A stretch of 5,480 nucleotides of DNA from Prevotellaceae bacterium (GTDB taxonomy: Bacteria > Bacteroidota > Bacteroidia > Bacteroidales > Bacteroidaceae): assembly GCA_031262265.1 (NCBI GenBank), contig JAISIB010000051.1, positions 1 to 5,480 on the forward strand, written 5' to 3'. Made by a program: the position numbers and the translations under genes. The notes beneath the pieces were generated by a model, which had not been told where the DNA came from, searched no databases, and saw nothing but the letters and a program-made list of their open reading frames with translations. Of this stretch, positions 4,349-5,480 are shown in pieces; the first letter of the stretch is position 1; each line of letters begins with the position of its first letter.

Positions 4349-5480
4349 GGACTCGCTACGACCTTGGATAATTGGTTTTAGTGGAGGTAAAGATTCTACT
4401 GTGCTGTTACAATTAGTCTGGTATGCATTAACAGAGATATCTGCAGATAAGAGGAAACGATCCATTCATGTTGTTTGCAATGATACGTTGGTCGAGAATC
4501 CTGTTATTCAGGATTATGTAGGTGAAGTGTTGAAGAAGATCGCAAATTCGGCTGTGGAACAGGGTTTACCCGTTTTTGTCGAAAATACAATACCGCGCTT
4601 AGAAGATACCTTTTGGGTGAATGTGGTTGGGCGTGGGTATCCGGTTCCGAATAATGCATTTCGTTGGTGTACTGATAAGATGAAGATTAAACCAACTTCA
4701 AGGTTTATTATAGAACAAGTTGCAGAAAATGGAGAGGCTATAATTCTAATTGGTACAAGAAGCTCCGAAAGTGCAACAAGGGCGAGGTCTATAAAAAAGC
4801 ATGAGATAAGAGGCAAGCGTTTAACCAAACATCCTCATCATCCCAATACCTTTGTTTATTCTCCAATAAAAGATCTGTATTTAGAAGAAGTCTGGTATAT
4901 CATTAACACTATGAGTTCTCCTTGGGGAGCAGATAATTCTAAATTGTTTCAGATATACTTTGATGCAAGTGCCGATGATTATGAATGTCCGACTATGGTT
5001 ACAGATAAGAGCCATAGCTCTTGTGGGCAAAGCCGATTCGGGTGCTGGACATGTACGGTTGTAAAAGAAGATAAATCACTAACAGCCCAAGTCGCTAAAG
5101 GACAAACATGGTTACAGCCTTTACTTACTCTACGCACAAGCATGTTCGATGAGAGAAATGTATCAGAGAATAGGCTCCCTACACGAAGAAACGGACAAGT
5201 TGCCGTAAGTGAGGATGGGATGAATCAGGGTAACTATACTCCTGAATATCGAGCCAGATTATTAGAACAGTTACTAATGGCTCAACGTAAAATGCAGGCG
5301 GAGAAACCTGAGATAGAACTAATTACCAATCAGGAATTGATTGCAGTTCAGGTAATTTGGCATAAAGATTTGATTTTCTCGAATCGAGTTTCAGAGATTT
5401 ATAATAAAGTTTATGATAAGACATTAGATATGAAGAGAGATACCGAAAAAATCCAAAGGGAAATAGATTTGCTAAAATCC
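4293..5480 (+). CDS. dndC: DndC, DNA phosphorothioation sulfurtransferase (3' truncated by window)
   Basis: DndC is the iron-sulfur, ATP-pyrophosphatase protein of the Dnd system. Together with the DndA/IscS desulfurase, DndD and DndE it places sulfur in the DNA backbone, and the modification is often paired with DndFGH restriction. The 396 visible codons contain the PP-loop SGGKDS (30-35) after RPWIIGF, the PAPS-reductase-like block FRWCTDKMKIKP (123-134), GTRSSESATRARS in the middle, and four cysteines, C232, C244, C251 and C254 (in CGQSRFGCWTC), suited to a 4Fe-4S cluster. The C-terminal part has lysine/glutamate-rich helices. The ATG at 4293 is the only sensible start, because the frame is closed by TGA at 4278-4280. 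Usual DndC length is about 500 residues, so roughly the last 100 lie beyond the window. No dndB precedes it, so dndC appears to open the operon; dndD and dndE are expected downstream. The protein is intact as far as it can be read. Confidence 0.93.
   Translation, partial: MSQRIKHIISELKDQYLIEDSLRPWIIGFSGGKDSTVLLQLVWYALTEISADKRKRSIHVVCNDTLVENPVIQDYVGEVLKKIANSAVEQGLPVFVENTIPRLEDTFWVNVVGRGYPVPNNAFRWCTDKMKIKPTSRFIIEQVAENGEAIILIGTRSSESATRARSIKKHEIRGKRLTKHPHHPNTFVYSPIKDLYLEEVWYIINTMSSPWGADNSKLFQIYFDASADDYECPTMVTDKSHSSCGQSRFGCWTCTVVKEDKSLTAQVAKGQTWLQPLLTLRTSMFDERNVSENRLPTRRNGQVAVSEDGMNQGNYTPEYRARLLEQLLMAQRKMQAEKPEIELITNQELIAVQVIWHKDLIFSNRVSEIYNKVYDKTLDMKRDTEKIQREIDLLKS

Noticed and set aside
4514..4828. 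Minus-strand open frame inside dndC
   Set aside because: It is antisense to a coding sequence with intact DndC motifs.

Overview
The window looks like chromosomal DNA of a Bacteroidales species (Bacteroides/Parabacteroides type). Three intergenic spaces carry the Bacteroidetes -7 element TAnnTTTG, most genes start without a Shine-Dalgarno sequence, and the transporter/fructokinase pair closely resembles the fructose pair of gut Bacteroides fructan loci. Genus and species cannot be fixed from this alone.

Layout, all on the + strand: (1) 2-329, the broken 3' part of a RhuM-family gene with an internal deletion that shifts the frame. (2) 330-603, a promoter and a leader of about 180 nt with a 14-bp stem-loop. 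(3) 604-1785 and 1792-2679, a two-gene operon: an MFS sugar transporter and a PfkB-family fructokinase, probably for fructose uptake and phosphorylation. (4) 2687-3872, an AT-richer cassette with its own promoter, a short GC-rich hairpin RNA followed by a U-rich run, and an Abi_2 (AbiD/AbiF type) HEPN-motif protein; a perfect 17-bp palindrome closes it. (5) 3873-3993, a second, diverged copy of the last 121 bp of the fructokinase locus, so the Abi cassette lies between imperfect direct repeats. (6) 3994-4292, an intergenic region with a small inverted repeat and a promoter. (7) 4293 to the window end, dndC of the DNA phosphorothioation system, cut by the window edge at codon 396. A 37-codon ORF with a strong Shine-Dalgarno-like sequence overlaps the dndC start.

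Biologically, a housekeeping sugar operon is surrounded by accessory or defence genes (RhuM remnant, Abi, Dnd), which fits a defence-island insertion hotspot. The two observations most worth following are the hairpin RNA in front of the Abi gene, whose order (promoter, structured RNA, leaky terminator, HEPN protein) resembles type III toxin-antitoxin loci, and the duplicated fructokinase 3' end, which records how the cassette arrived.
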